Shown here piece by piece: positions 42,780-51,798 of a stretch of 64,000 bases of DNA (position 1 is the first letter of the stretch; each line of letters starts with the position of its first letter). The stretch is from assembly GCF_016638705.1 (NCBI RefSeq), contig NZ_CP067341.1, positions 1,677,501 to 1,741,500 on the forward strand, in the 5' to 3' direction. The DNA is from Lysinibacillus agricola (lineage in GTDB: Bacteria > Bacillota > Bacilli > Bacillales_A > Planococcaceae). Under the pieces are notes generated by a model that saw only the letters and a program-made list of their open reading frames with translations, had not been told where the DNA came from and did no database searches. A program made the translations under genes and the position numbers.

Positions 42780-43829
42780 CTAGAGCCCCGAAACCATACA
42801 GATTGTCCCGGTTTTTATACCAGTAGGACCGTTAAATCCTGGGATTGTATCGATTACTGTATTTGTTGCTATATCTATGACAGACACAGTATTGTCAAGT
42901 TGATTTGTGACATAAGCAAGTGTTCCATCCGGCAAGATGGTTACTTGGTCAGGAGATAACCCTACAGGAATTGTAGCAATCACCGTATTTGTTGCTGTAT
43001 TTATGACAGATACAGTATTATTACCTTTATTTACAATGTAAACAAGTGTTCCATCAGGTGTAATTGCTGTTCCAACAGGTCCTGTTCCTACAGGGATTGT
43101 AGCAACTACCGTATTTGTAGCTGCATCAATTACAGATACTGTGTTACTATTTTCATTTGTAACGTAAGCAAATTGTCCGCTCGGTGTGAAAACGATTGAT
43201 CTTGGGCGAATTCCCACAGGGATATTAGCAACCACGGTATTTGTTGCTGTATTTATAACTGATACTGAATTTGAGTTTTCATTTGCAACGTAAGCAAACG
43301 CACCATTAGGAGTAAAAGCTATGCCTTGAGGTTGGAGCCCTACTGGAATAGTAGCGGTTACGGTATTTGTAGCTGTATTTATGACAGATACAGTATTAGA
43401 TCCGTGATTTGCTACATATGCAAGTGTTCCATTTGGTGAAACCGCTACACCAAGAGGATTAACCCCTACCGGAATAGTAGCGATTGGAGTGTTTGTTGCA
43501 GTATCAAAAACTGTTACATTATTCGATAAGAAGTTTGTAGCATAACCAAGTGCTCCATTTGGACTAATCGCTACTTCTAGAGGACCAGTTCCTACTGGAA
43601 TGGTAGCAACTATAGTATTTGTAGCTGTATCAATCACGGATACTCTATTATCAGGAGTAGCTAACTGACCAGCATCTGTAACGTACACTAAAAAATGACA
43701 AGGTGGAGTTGGTGGCACAGGTATAAATGGTGGCTTACAACGACAAGGACAACAAAAACCACAACAATTACAACGACAACTTGGATTTGATTTAAACTTG
43801 AACTTTATAAATTTATTTTCTTTCTCCAC
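42780..43829 (-). CDS. Seven-bladed YVTN beta-propeller with Cys-rich N-terminus
   Basis: 349-aa protein. After a short charged start, residues about 18-33 are packed with cysteine (CRCNCCGFCCPCRCKPP), then a proline stretch. Seven repeats of about 42 residues follow, each like SPNGTLAYVANHGSNTVSVI with NTATNTV and ATIPVG. The blades are highly alike, pointing to recent internal duplication. It has no classical signal peptide from GTG 43829 (GGGTG 6 bases before). An open frame from 43877 exists but lacks a ribosome site. Cys-rich headers occur on spore-coat or exosporium proteins, so surface assembly by disulphide links is a reasonable guess. Confidence 0.88.
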   Translation of the reverse strand: MEKENKFIKFKFKSNPSCRCNCCGFCCPCRCKPPFIPVPPTPPCHFLVYVTDAGQLATPDNRVSVIDTATNTIVATIPVGTGPLEVAISPNGALGYATNFLSNNVTVFDTATNTPIATIPVGVNPLGVAVSPNGTLAYVANHGSNTVSVINTATNTVTATIPVGLQPQGIAFTPNGAFAYVANENSNSVSVINTATNTVVANIPVGIRPRSIVFTPSGQFAYVTNENSNTVSVIDAATNTVVATIPVGTGPVGTAITPDGTLVYIVNKGNNTVSVINTATNTVIATIPVGLSPDQVTILPDGTLAYVTNQLDNTVSVIDIATNTVIDTIPGFNGPTGIKTGTICMVSGL

Positions 43830-43899
43830 AATGCACACCCTTTCTATCATATATTGATACATTGATACTATATGCAAACGGAATTATGTTTCTTGTACG

Positions 43900-44074
43900 T
43901 TTTACCTAAATCAAAAATTTTGAACAGTGTCGAGTGGTTGTTTATATTAATTTCCAATCATTATTGGATTAACCAATTATAGTGTTTGTTGGTGATTCTT
44001 AGGATGGATTTTTATTAAAAATGACGAATTTCAAAGATGGATTCCCCTGTCCCAAAAAAATTTTATAGTGAATG
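43900..44074. other. AT-rich gap without detectable features
   Basis: Upstream region of the propeller gene. I see no open frame, structured RNA or repeat here. It ends at the first unit of the 21-bp repeat array. Confidence 0.4.
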
Positions 44075-44157
44075 ACGGATAGAGACGGCAAAGTGACGGA
44101 TAGAAACGTCAGAGCGACGGATAGAAGGGGCGAAGTGACGGATAGAATCAAAGCGAC
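44075..44157. repeat. 21-bp minisatellite, left part
   Basis: Units of about 21 bp with the core GTGACGGATAGAA or GCGACGGATAGAA and a 7-base variable spacer. Four units are readable before the IS256 insertion. It continues after the element at 45507. Confidence 0.85.
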
Positions 44158-45506
44158 AGTCAAGTCCTTAATCTTGTGTAAAAGTAAATTCCCAGAGCTA
44201 TGTAAAGTACTTTACTTGAATAACAGTTGAATAGAAGCTAGCTTCTATTCAACTGTTATTCCGCGTTGGAGCGCATACTCCTCGTCTTTATCCATTAAGA
44301 TCGCGCCGATTAAACGTGTGGCGGAGCGATTATTCGGGAAAATTCGAATCACTCGTTCACGGCGTCGTACCTCTTGATTTAAGCGTTCTAATGCATTTGT
44401 ACTATGAATCAATACATGCATTTTTGGGGGATACTGTAGATATTGAATCGCATCTTCAAAACCATTTTCAAGAATGGCTAGTGCCTTCTCATACTTTCCT
44501 TGGCCTTCGAATTTCTCTTCTAATTCCTCGTATCTTTCACGTGCTTCTGCTTCCGTTAAAGACTGAAAAATCCGTTTGATTCCTGCTCGAAATTCCTCTG
44601 TATCTTTTTTCGGTAAAGACTGAATGAGATTTCGTTTAAAGTGAACGGTACAACGCTGCCATGCTGTTCCTTGAAATTCAGTTTGTATGGCTTTCTTTAA
44701 TCCTTCATGCGCATCTGAAATGACTAATTTTGGTCGACCTAGTCCTCGTTCTTTCAGAGATTGAAAAAATTGTTTCCAGGCTTCATAGCTTTCAACATCT
44801 GACACCTGATAACCGATGATTTCACGTCGTTGTCGCATTGAAAGGGTCGTTGCGATATAGACGGCTTTTGAGAGGACACGTCCATTTTCACGCACCTTAA
44901 TATACATGGCATCCACAAATAGATAAGGACATTGAATGTCTGCTAGTGAACGGTTTGACCATTTTTCTATGACGGGATCTAGTTTCTCCATTAGTGAAGA
45001 GACAAATGATTTTGAAACTTTCTGTCCGCACAGCTGTTCCACAATATGTGTGACTTTCCGCGTAGAAACGCCCTGCACCACCATCTCCATTAATGACAAC
45101 ACCAGTGCCTGATCCATTCGGCTATATTTTTCGAACAGGGTTGTACTAAATTCACCATCGCGTGTGCGTGGTACACGTAATGTGACCCGCCCAATCGTTA
45201 AGGTTAAATCACGCTCATAATAGCCATTTCGCTGTCCTTTGCGCGCATCAATTCGTTCATACGCCTTCGCCTGTACATAATCATCTCTCTCTTTTTCCAT
45301 AAATTCATTAAGAATTAACACCACTGTCGACTTCACAATGGCTTCCATATCCGAGTCCATAACCGATTCTTTTAAAAAGTCCATGTTTAGAGTAATATTA
45401 AATTGAGTCATTTTTATTCCTCCTCGATGTTTTGGTCGTACTTAACATTTACCCAGGAAGAATAAAATTGACTCTTTTTCTTTTACACAATTATATGGAC
45501 TTAATC
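44158..45506 (-). mobile_element. IS256-family insertion element with 8-bp target duplication
   Basis: 1349 bp. The right end read inwards is GATTAAGTCCATATAATTGT then GTAAAAG; the left end is AGTCAAGTCCTTAATCTTGT then GTAAAAG. Both match the IS256 terminal repeat (GAT-AAGTCC-TAATTGTGTAAAA type). The 8 bases AAAGCGAC occur directly on both sides (44150-44157 and 45507-45514). It is inserted in the 21-bp repeat array, and the flanks are otherwise unchanged, so the insertion is recent. Confidence 0.9.
44245..45411 (-). CDS. IS256-family mutator-type transposase
   Basis: 388-aa DDE transposase. The first Asp is in YLFVDAMYIKVRENGR (near residue 168), the second in LVISDAHEGLKKAI (near 234), and the Glu in STNALERLNQEVRRRERVIR (near 343). 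The CxxH feature typical of mutator proteins is seen in WQRCTVHFKRNLI. The N-terminus MTQFNITLNMDFLKESVMDS is standard. The gene is intact and lies inside a complete element, so it is probably functional. Confidence 0.96.
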   Translation of the reverse strand: MTQFNITLNMDFLKESVMDSDMEAIVKSTVVLILNEFMEKERDDYVQAKAYERIDARKGQRNGYYERDLTLTIGRVTLRVPRTRDGEFSTTLFEKYSRMDQALVLSLMEMVVQGVSTRKVTHIVEQLCGQKVSKSFVSSLMEKLDPVIEKWSNRSLADIQCPYLFVDAMYIKVRENGRVLSKAVYIATTLSMRQRREIIGYQVSDVESYEAWKQFFQSLKERGLGRPKLVISDAHEGLKKAIQTEFQGTAWQRCTVHFKRNLIQSLPKKDTEEFRAGIKRIFQSLTEAEARERYEELEEKFEGQGKYEKALAILENGFEDAIQYLQYPPKMHVLIHSTNALERLNQEVRRRERVIRIFPNNRSATRLIGAILMDKDEEYALQRGITVE

Positions 45507-45740
45507 AAAGCGACGGATAGAATCGCCAGAGCGACAGATAGAACCGGCAAAGTGACGGATAGAAGGGTCGAAGCGACGGATAGAACAAGCAAAGTGACGA
45601 ATAGAATCAAAGCGACGGATAGAATCGCCAGAGCGACGGATAGAAGGGTCGAAGTGACGGATAGAACAAGCGAAGTGACGTATAGAACCGTCAAAGTGGT
45701 GGATAGAAAAGCCAAAGTGACGAATCCAACCATCGAAATG
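45507..45740. repeat. 21-bp minisatellite, right part
   Basis: About eleven units of 21 bp (one of 17), each with (A)G(C/T)GACGGATAGAA and a spacer such as TCGCCAG, GGGTCGA or ACAAGCA. The last two or three units degenerate (AATCCAACCATCG). Because 21 is a multiple of 3, the array is open in a plus frame with a seven-residue period (ATDRxxK/V), but there is no ribosome site, so I do not call a gene. Confidence 0.88.
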
Positions 45741-45810
45741 ATGGATGGATCGTCACATTGTGCTTTTCGCCTTATATATTGCGTAAGCAACAGTCATTTT
45801 TACGTATCTG

Positions 45811-46191
45811 TTACTGCTTTGCTTTTTCCTCAGACTGTTCCCGTTTTGATTGACGATAAACACGCAGTAAATCAAGCGCAAGCAACAGCACGATAATGTA
45901 AAAAATAGGACTGTTAAACGATAGACCTATTTGAGATTCGCCGCCAAGTAACGTTAGTACAATCCAAAGCCCCACTGTATATATTGTTAAGCCAACATAT
46001 ACTTTTTTAGAAAGCTTTTTATATCTACCCTTGTCCGTCGCGATTTGAACGATCACTAGCGCTACTAATATAAGAAGGATGATTTTTTTAGACAGTATCT
46101 CAGCTATTGTAGTGTGTGGAAAAAAATCATTGACGAATAGTAAGGTGAAAAATACAAAAATACAAAAGTTTAAAATCGTTGAAAGCCTCAT
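45811..46191 (-). CDS. Small membrane protein of unknown function
   Basis: 126-aa protein with four hydrophobic helices (residues about 5-25, 37-53, 66-84, 92-110) and a charged C-terminal tail (VYRQSKREQSEEKAKQ). AGGAGA precedes ATG 46191. It is divergent from yuaF. The sequence shows no conserved catalytic motif, and I do not recognise a family. Confidence 0.7.
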   Translation of the reverse strand: MRLSTILNFCIFVFFTLLFVNDFFPHTTIAEILSKKIILLILVALVIVQIATDKGRYKKLSKKVYVGLTIYTVGLWIVLTLLGGESQIGLSFNSPIFYIIVLLLALDLLRVYRQSKREQSEEKAKQ

Positions 46192-46309
46192 ACAATATCT
46201 CCTTAGTTGCCATTATTCATTTAATTGTAACATGGTTCTGTTTGAGGAGAATTAAAAAAACTAAACTTAAAATCACTCATTCGAAAATTTGAAAAATGCG
46301 AAAAATTAC

Positions 46310-46335
46310 GAAACTTTTCATTGAGTGCATCCGTA
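46310..46335 (+). promoter_or_regulatory. Sigma-W-type promoter of yuaF-floT
   Basis: GAAAC at 46310-46314 and CGTA at 46332-46335 are separated by 17 bases. This matches the sigma-W pattern (TGAAAC-N16-CGTA), and the B. subtilis yuaFGI operon is known to be sigma-W controlled. It stands 33 bases before the TTG start of yuaF. Confidence 0.7.
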
Positions 46336-46367
46336 TAGTAGGTAATATAAAAAAAGGGGTGAACAAC

Positions 46368-46898
46368 TTGACGCTATTTGGCTATTCACTCGAGCAGATC
46401 TTTTTAGTGGTATTAATTTTTCGGGGCCTTGCAACGCTTTTAATTATGTTTTTTGGCGATGCTATCGAAGGTATTGGAGAGGGGCTACCGATTTTTAATC
46501 CAAGTGTCATTCTATCTTTCATTACGTTGATGTCAGCAGCAGGATTTATTTTAGAAAAATTAGCCTTCTTCCCTAGCGTTTGGAACATCGTTGCTGCTTG
46601 TATCATCGGAGCTATTTTAAGTGCACTATTTTATTTATTCGTTCTTGTTCCGCTAAGATCGGCCGATGTTTCTTTAGCTTATACGGAAGAATCGCTTGGT
46701 GGTCAGCTAGGAAAGGTCATTGTCCCAATCCCGAAAGACGGTTTTGGAGAGGTTGTTATTGAAACGACAAGCGGTATGATTTCGAAGCGAGCAACAGGTT
46801 TTGACAATGAGGCTATCGACTATGATACGACGGTACTTGTTGTAGAAGTAAAAGAAGGAACACTTTTTGTGAGATCCTATGATAAAAAATTTTTATAA
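46368..46898 (+). CDS. yuaF: NfeD-family membrane protein YuaF
   Basis: 176-aa protein, close to B. subtilis YuaF. Two or three N-terminal helices (FSLEQIFLVV-type, then LSFITLMSAAGFILEKL and IIGAILSALFYLFV) precede a C-terminal OB-fold (ESLGGQLGKVIVPIPKDGFG with EVVIETTSGM). NfeD proteins are partners of flotillins at the membrane. The frame opens at 46296, but GGGGTG lies 6 bases before TTG 46368, which gives the family length. It is 15 bp ahead of the flotillin gene, so they form an operon under a sigma-W promoter. Confidence 0.88.
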   Translation: MTLFGYSLEQIFLVVLIFRGLATLLIMFFGDAIEGIGEGLPIFNPSVILSFITLMSAAGFILEKLAFFPSVWNIVAACIIGAILSALFYLFVLVPLRSADVSLAYTEESLGGQLGKVIVPIPKDGFGEVVIETTSGMISKRATGFDNEAIDYDTTVLVVEVKEGTLFVRSYDKKFL

Positions 46899-46913
46899 AG
46901 GAGAGATACTTAT

Positions 46914-48479
46914 ATGTCAATGGAGATTTTAATTGTTATAGGGATTGTAGCTTTTATTTTAATCGCACTAGTTGCACTGTATGTGACAAAGTACCGTACA
47001 GCGGGTCCTGATGAAGCACTGATTGTGACAGGTAGCTATCTTGGCTCAAAAAATGTACATAAAGATGAGTCAGGAAATCGTATTAAAATTATTCGTGGTG
47101 GCGGTACATTTGTCTTCCCAATTTTCCAGCAAGCACAGCCATTAAGCTTATTGTCTAGTAAGCTTGATGTGACAACACCTGAAGTGTATACAGAGCAAGG
47201 TGTACCGGTTATGGCTGATGGAACTGCTATCATTAAAATTGGTGGTTCCATTTCTGAAATTGCGACGGCAGCAGAGCAGTTTTTAGGGAAGCAAAAGGAG
47301 GAGCGTGAAAATGAGGCACGTGAAGTGTTAGAAGGTCACTTACGCTCTATCCTAGGTTCAATGACGGTTGAGGAAATTTATAAAAACCGTGATAAATTCT
47401 CTCAGGAAGTACAGCGTGTTGCATCTCAGGATCTGGCGAAGATGGGTCTGACAATCGTTTCCTTTACGATTAAAGATGTGCGCGATAAAAATGGTTACTT
47501 AGAATCGCTTGGTAAACCACGTATTGCACAGGTTAAACGTGATGCAGATATCGCTACTGCAGATGCTGATAAAGAAACACGTATTAAGCGAGCTGAAGCA
47601 TCGAAAGAAGCGCAAAAGGCTGAGCTTGAACGTGCAACAGAAATTGCGGAAGCAGAAAAAGATAATCAGTTAAAAGTGGCTGAATTCCGCCGTGAGCAGG
47701 ATATCGCAAAAGCTCGTGCAGACCAAGCGTATGAGCTAGAAACTGCTCGTGCAAAGCAGGAAGTAACAGAACAGGAAATGCAAATTCGCATTATTGAACG
47801 TCAAAAGCAAATTGAACTAGAAGAAAAAGAGATTTTACGTCGTGAGAAGCAATACGATTCAGAAGTGAAGAAAAAGGCTGATGCTGATCGATACGCTGTT
47901 GAGCAAAATGCAGCTGCAGAAAAAATGCGTGAGCTTGCACAGGCAGATGCGGAGAAATACCGTATTGAATCACTAGCAAAAGCGGAAGCTGAGAAAATTC
48001 GCTTGGATGGTCTTGCAAAAGCAGATGCAGAAAGAGCGCAAGGGGAGACAGAAGCAGATATTATTCGTCTACGTGGTCTTGCGGAAGCCGAGGCAAAACG
48101 TAAAATTGCGGAAGCCTTCGAATACTATGGTCAAGCAGCTGTCCTTGATATGATTGTACGTATGATGCCAGAATATGCGAAAGAGCTTGCGAGTCCACTT
48201 GGCAATATCGATAAGATTACTGTTGTGGATACTGGTGGTGGAGAAGGAAGCGGTGGTGCCAATAAAGTGACTGCTTATGCAACCAATTTAATGTCAACAT
48301 TACAAGAATCGTTGAAGGAAACTTCAGGGATTGACGTAAAGGAACTCATTGAAAGCTATGCAGGCAAGCATACATTACGTCCTGAGCTTGAGCAAATAGC
48401 AGTAGGCTTAGGAAAGCAAGCACCAGCTACAGCTCATGAAACGCAGGACGAGATAAAAGAAACAGTTGAACAAAAATAA
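46914..48479 (+). CDS. floT: Flotillin family protein FloT (YuaG)
   Basis: 521-aa flotillin. An N-terminal membrane hairpin (residues about 4-26), the SPFH/PHB domain at about 28-210 (TYRTAGPDEALIVTGSYLGS, LSSKLDVTTPEVYTEQGVPV) and a long flotillin coiled coil rich in AEA/EKE repeats (about 215-410). The C-terminal oligomer part has FEYYGQAAVLDMIVRMMPEY. It organises rigid membrane microdomains. AGGAGA precedes ATG 46914. The length matches YuaG (509 aa). A terminator follows at once. Confidence 0.95.
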   Translation: MSMEILIVIGIVAFILIALVALYVTKYRTAGPDEALIVTGSYLGSKNVHKDESGNRIKIIRGGGTFVFPIFQQAQPLSLLSSKLDVTTPEVYTEQGVPVMADGTAIIKIGGSISEIATAAEQFLGKQKEERENEAREVLEGHLRSILGSMTVEEIYKNRDKFSQEVQRVASQDLAKMGLTIVSFTIKDVRDKNGYLESLGKPRIAQVKRDADIATADADKETRIKRAEASKEAQKAELERATEIAEAEKDNQLKVAEFRREQDIAKARADQAYELETARAKQEVTEQEMQIRIIERQKQIELEEKEILRREKQYDSEVKKKADADRYAVEQNAAAEKMRELAQADAEKYRIESLAKAEAEKIRLDGLAKADAERAQGETEADIIRLRGLAEAEAKRKIAEAFEYYGQAAVLDMIVRMMPEYAKELASPLGNIDKITVVDTGGGEGSGGANKVTAYATNLMSTLQESLKETSGIDVKELIESYAGKHTLRPELEQIAVGLGKQAPATAHETQDEIKETVEQK

Positions 48480-48485
48480 AAATAG

Positions 48486-48523
48486 AAGCCGCCTGATATT
48501 TGTGATATCGGGCGGCTATTTTT
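48486..48523. terminator. Terminator after floT
   Basis: AGCCGCC and GGCGGCT form the base, GATAT and ATATC the upper stem, followed by ATTTTT. It may also serve the convergent GNAT gene. Confidence 0.85.
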
Positions 48524-48532
48524 GAGAAGCTT

Positions 48533-49084
48533 TTATTTTTCCTTAATTTGTTTCCACTCACTAGCGAGCATACCGTAAGCAGCATGGTCAACATAATGAT
48601 CGTAAAGCCATTCTGCCGCACGAATGGATCCTTCTTTTGCAAAGCCTAGTCGCTCAGGGATGGCACGGCTTTTTGAGTTACCCACAGCAGCACGAATTTC
48701 CACTTTATTGAGCTGCAATTCCTCAAAAGCATATTGTAATAATGCTTGCACTGTCTTCGTCATAATACCATGTCCTTGAGCTCCCTCACCGAGCCAATAG
48801 CCAATAGCAGCGATTTTATTGCTATGATTTATCGCATTAAAGCCAGCAACGCCAACAATTTCATTTCGAAAAATGATAACAAGAGAGAGGCTGCTTTTAG
48901 CTTCATGTCCTTTAATACAACCTTCTATATATGCTGTTGAATCGGCTACTTCTTTTGTGAAATCTAACCATGGCAACCATTTACGTAAATATACTCGTGA
49001 TGCATCTGTTAAGGCAAAGACAGCATTAGCATCTTCTAATGCTATAGTACGTAAAGATAATTCCGGATTAATTGTAATTTGCAA
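48533..49084 (-). CDS. GNAT family acetyltransferase (RimL/RimJ type)
   Basis: 183-aa acetyltransferase similar to ribosomal-protein N-acetylases (YdaF/RimL group). Typical marks are LRTIALEDANAVFALTDASR near residue 10, IGYWLGEGAQGHGIMTKTVQ with the acetyl-CoA loop near 95, and ERLGFAKEGSIRAAEW near 150. There is an ATG at 49084 with AGGTG ahead. It is convergent to the flotillin operon and follows the soluble chemoreceptor gene by 17 bp. Confidence 0.9.
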   Translation of the reverse strand: MQITINPELSLRTIALEDANAVFALTDASRVYLRKWLPWLDFTKEVADSTAYIEGCIKGHEAKSSLSLVIIFRNEIVGVAGFNAINHSNKIAAIGYWLGEGAQGHGIMTKTVQALLQYAFEELQLNKVEIRAAVGNSKSRAIPERLGFAKEGSIRAAEWLYDHYVDHAAYGMLASEWKQIKEK

Positions 49085-49101
49085 TAGTATTCACCTCTTT
49101 A

Positions 49102-49926
49102 TTATTTTAAGGCATCATGCATAAAGCCTTTCATTTCACGGCTAAGAACTGTTAACTCCTCAATAATTTCACTGAAGTCTTGAACGAGCTGAGCCTGTTC
49201 ATTCGTTGCGTCATTGATTTGACCCATATTTTGCTTTAGATTATCAAGATTTCTATTTATATTTCGTAGGGATGCTTCAATGTTTTCAGTGGCGCTTGAA
49301 GTTTCGAAGGAGAGCTTTCTAACTTCCTGTGCCACAATGTTAAAGCCAGCACCATGCTGACCTGCACGAGCCGCCTCAATAGATGCATTTAAGCCAAGTA
49401 AATTTGTTTGGCGAGAGATGCTTTTTATTAAATCTGTAACTTCATTTGTTTTCTCTGAATCTTCAAGGGCGTGCTGTGCTTGTTTGTTAATTTCCTCACT
49501 TGTTGCTGCTAATTCCTCTGAATGTGAGGCAATAGTATGTACTTTGTCCTGTAGGTTGTTTACAATGTTATCCATTGTACTCATATAATCCTCAAGTTTA
49601 AGCTCATTGTCGATTGGCAATCCAAATGCCAGGGCGCCTACGACTTTACCATCTTCACGAATTGGAAATGAAAAAGCATTGATGGCAACTCCGTATACAT
49701 CCTTTGGTATAACGACATCAGCATTTTGTCCTTTAAAGGCAATGAAAACATTTTGGTCATTAGCATTTACTTTTTGTCCATCTCGATAGCCTGAATCTAC
49801 ACGTTTACCAGCTAAATATTTTACAACTGTTTCACTTTCCTTCTCAATGACAGCTACAATTGCCTCTTCTTTTAATGCAAGGTGGATATAAGGTACTGAA
49901 AGGGCTAAAGCTTCAATAATTTGCAT
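49102..49926 (-). CDS. Soluble methyl-accepting chemotaxis-type protein
   Basis: 274-aa receptor without membrane helices. The N-terminal domain (about 1-115, ending in [20 protein letters not shown]) looks like a small PAS/GAF-like sensor. The C-terminal signalling helices contain [20 protein letters not shown] with [16 protein letters not shown], the usual hairpin tip but with truncated methylation helices. GGAGGA is 7 bases before ATG 49926. It resembles B. subtilis YfmS, a cytosolic receptor of similar length. The signal is unknown. Confidence 0.88.
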   Translation of the reverse strand: MQIIEALALSVPYIHLALKEEAIVAVIEKESETVVKYLAGKRVDSGYRDGQKVNANDQNVFIAFKGQNADVVIPKDVYGVAINAFSFPIREDGKVVGALAFGLPIDNELKLEDYMSTMDNIVNNLQDKVHTIASHSEELAATSEEINKQAQHALEDSEKTNEVTDLIKSISRQTNLLGLNASIEAARAGQHGAGFNIVAQEVRKLSFETSSATENIEASLRNINRNLDNLKQNMGQINDATNEQAQLVQDFSEIIEELTVLSREMKGFMHDALK

Positions 49927-50245
49927 AAAAATTCCTCCAAGTCTGTGCAACGAAAATAGTTTAGTCATCGGAGCTCATATTGACAATGATTTCTAGATGA
50001 TTAACTTCACTGTAGCACAATATTTGTCAACTCAAAATAGAAAAAAATAAATTTATTTAAAAGTCTGTGAAGAAAATTAGTCCGCAAATCTATAATCACT
50101 CAAGAAGTAATTGTCAATTAAAATAGTGTGTGCAGAAATAAAAACAGAGGTAAATTTGTCTATTTTTTGACAAACTATCGTGTGTTTTAAAGAATATTGT
50201 ATTAGAATAATAGTAGTATTGGAAGTACGTTAAGGAGAGAAAGAA

Positions 50246-51439
50246 ATGGATTATATTCAAAGAGGGACTAAGGCCTTTAATAAAGCTAATTGGGCTTTAT
50301 TTTTAGCCGGCTTTATTACCTTCGCCAACTTATATGTTTCACAGCCATTACTACCAACATTTGCGGAGGAATTTCATGTATCACCAGCAGTTGCGAGTTT
50401 ATCGCTTTCTGTGACAACCTTTGCGCTTTCCATCAGTATGATTGTTGTTGGCTCATTATCAGAGGCATGGGGAAGGAAATCTTTGATGACGATTTCTATT
50501 TTTGCAGCATCTATCCTGACGCTTGCACTAGCCTTTTCGCCTAATTTTGAAACGATTTTAGTATTGCGTGTTATACAGGGCGTTGTCTTTGCAGGCTTGC
50601 CAGCAATTGCGATGGCTTATTTAGGAGAGGAAATGGATCCATCTAGTTTAGGTATTGCTATGGGCTTATACATAAGTGGTAACTCGGTAGGAGGGCTTAG
50701 TGGACGAGTGATCATAGGGACATTAACGGACCTTTACAATTGGCAGGTGGGGATGATTGTACTTGGTGTCATCAGTCTTATGATTAGCGTGTTATTTATC
50801 TGGATGCTTCCTAACTCCAAGCATTTTACAGCACGTCCATTGCAGATTAAATCATTAACGGCATCTCTTTTGCAGCATTTAAAGGACCCATCCATGCTTT
50901 GTCTTTTTGGTATTAGCTTTGTATTAATGGGAAGCTTTGTGACTCTTTATAATTACATTGGCTTTAAATTGATGGCGCCACCTTATAATTTAAGTGCTAC
51001 GATTGTTGGCTGGATTTTTGTCATTTACTTAGTAGGGACATTTAGCTCTGCTTGGTTCGGTAGTCTAGCTGATCGATATGGCCGTCAAAAGATGTTGTTA
51101 TTGTCTATTGCGATTATGTTTACAGGGGCGATTCTTACATTAAACGGGCTGCTTAGTTTGAAGATTTTAGGAATTACAATCTTTACATTTGGCTTCTTTG
51201 CGGCGCACTCGATTGCCAGTGGCTGGGTAAGTAAACGAGCCACTCATGATAAAGCACAGGCTTCTTCTCTCTATTTATTTTTCTATTATTTTGGTTCAAG
51301 TGTTGGAGGAACAGTAGGAGGGATCTTCTGGATGCATTACGGCTGGGGAGGGGTTATTGGTATGATTGCTGTATTTTTAGTCGTGGCAAGCTTACTATCA
51401 TTTTTAACTTACTTCAGCAGGTGTCCAAACACCCGCTGA
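50246..51439 (+). CDS. MFS transporter whose 3' end lies in a repeat
   Basis: 397-aa major-facilitator exporter of the YnfM/AraJ-like group. TM1 NLYVSQPLLPTFAEEFHVSP, loop 2-3 SEAWGRKSLMTISI and TM7-8 loop GSLADRYGRQKML are the family marks. Twelve helices are visible. The final residues LTYFSRCPNTR and the stop codon are encoded by the first hairpin of the structured repeat beginning at 51404. The native C-terminus has therefore been replaced, though only beyond the last helix. AAGGAGAG precedes ATG 50246. The substrate is unknown. Confidence 0.9.
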   Translation: MDYIQRGTKAFNKANWALFLAGFITFANLYVSQPLLPTFAEEFHVSPAVASLSLSVTTFALSISMIVVGSLSEAWGRKSLMTISIFAASILTLALAFSPNFETILVLRVIQGVVFAGLPAIAMAYLGEEMDPSSLGIAMGLYISGNSVGGLSGRVIIGTLTDLYNWQVGMIVLGVISLMISVLFIWMLPNSKHFTARPLQIKSLTASLLQHLKDPSMLCLFGISFVLMGSFVTLYNYIGFKLMAPPYNLSATIVGWIFVIYLVGTFSSAWFGSLADRYGRQKMLLLSIAIMFTGAILTLNGLLSLKILGITIFTFGFFAAHSIASGWVSKRATHDKAQASSLYLFFYYFGSSVGGTVGGIFWMHYGWGGVIGMIAVFLVVASLLSFLTYFSRCPNTR

Positions 51440-51605
51440 AATAAGTTAAAGCCTCCGGCGGATGTCACGGAAATCGGAAAAGGAGTTCTTAAAGGATGTT
51501 AGCCTAAAATCATCGCATCCATGCGATAACGGCTAACTGACCTGCATCATGCAGGCCTAAGCACAAAGCCGATTCCGGACGCAATTATGCCAAGGCATAA
51601 TTGAT
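51404..51605. repeat. Structured interspersed repeat, copy 2 (long form)
   Basis: Same blocks as copy 1: first hairpin TTAACTTACTTCAGCAGGTG with its complement, AGCCTCCGGCGGATGTCACG, a central stem and TCCGGACGCAATTATGCC with AAGGCATAATTGAT. Between the central arms (after GGAGTTCTTAA) it has about 70 extra bases with their own small hairpins (GCATCCATGCG, CCTGCATCATGCAGG, and GTTAGCC/GGCTAAC). It overlaps the end of the MFS gene. Confidence 0.85.
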
Positions 51606-51798
51606 TAAAGCGGATTATTGCTAAACAACAGCGCATTGCATTAGGGCACTAGGAATAGTAATTTTTTGTTTAGTTTATTTACTTTTCTTGTCCGCATCCA
51701 TATATATAGCCATCTTCATTAATTATTATAAAAATGATTTGTCATAAACTATCTGATAATATAATGAGTAGACTGGTGATAAGAGGAGTTGAAAGAAT

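Noticed and set aside
44075-45740. Possible CRISPR array
   Set aside because: Units are 21 bp with 7-base variable parts, far too short for repeat plus spacer, and there are no cas genes. It is a minisatellite.
45432-45896. 154-codon plus-strand frame with a seven-residue ATDR-type repeat
   Set aside because: It is an effect of the 21-bp repeat array being a multiple of three. There is no ribosome site, the start lies inside the IS256 end, and the 3' part overlaps another gene in antisense.
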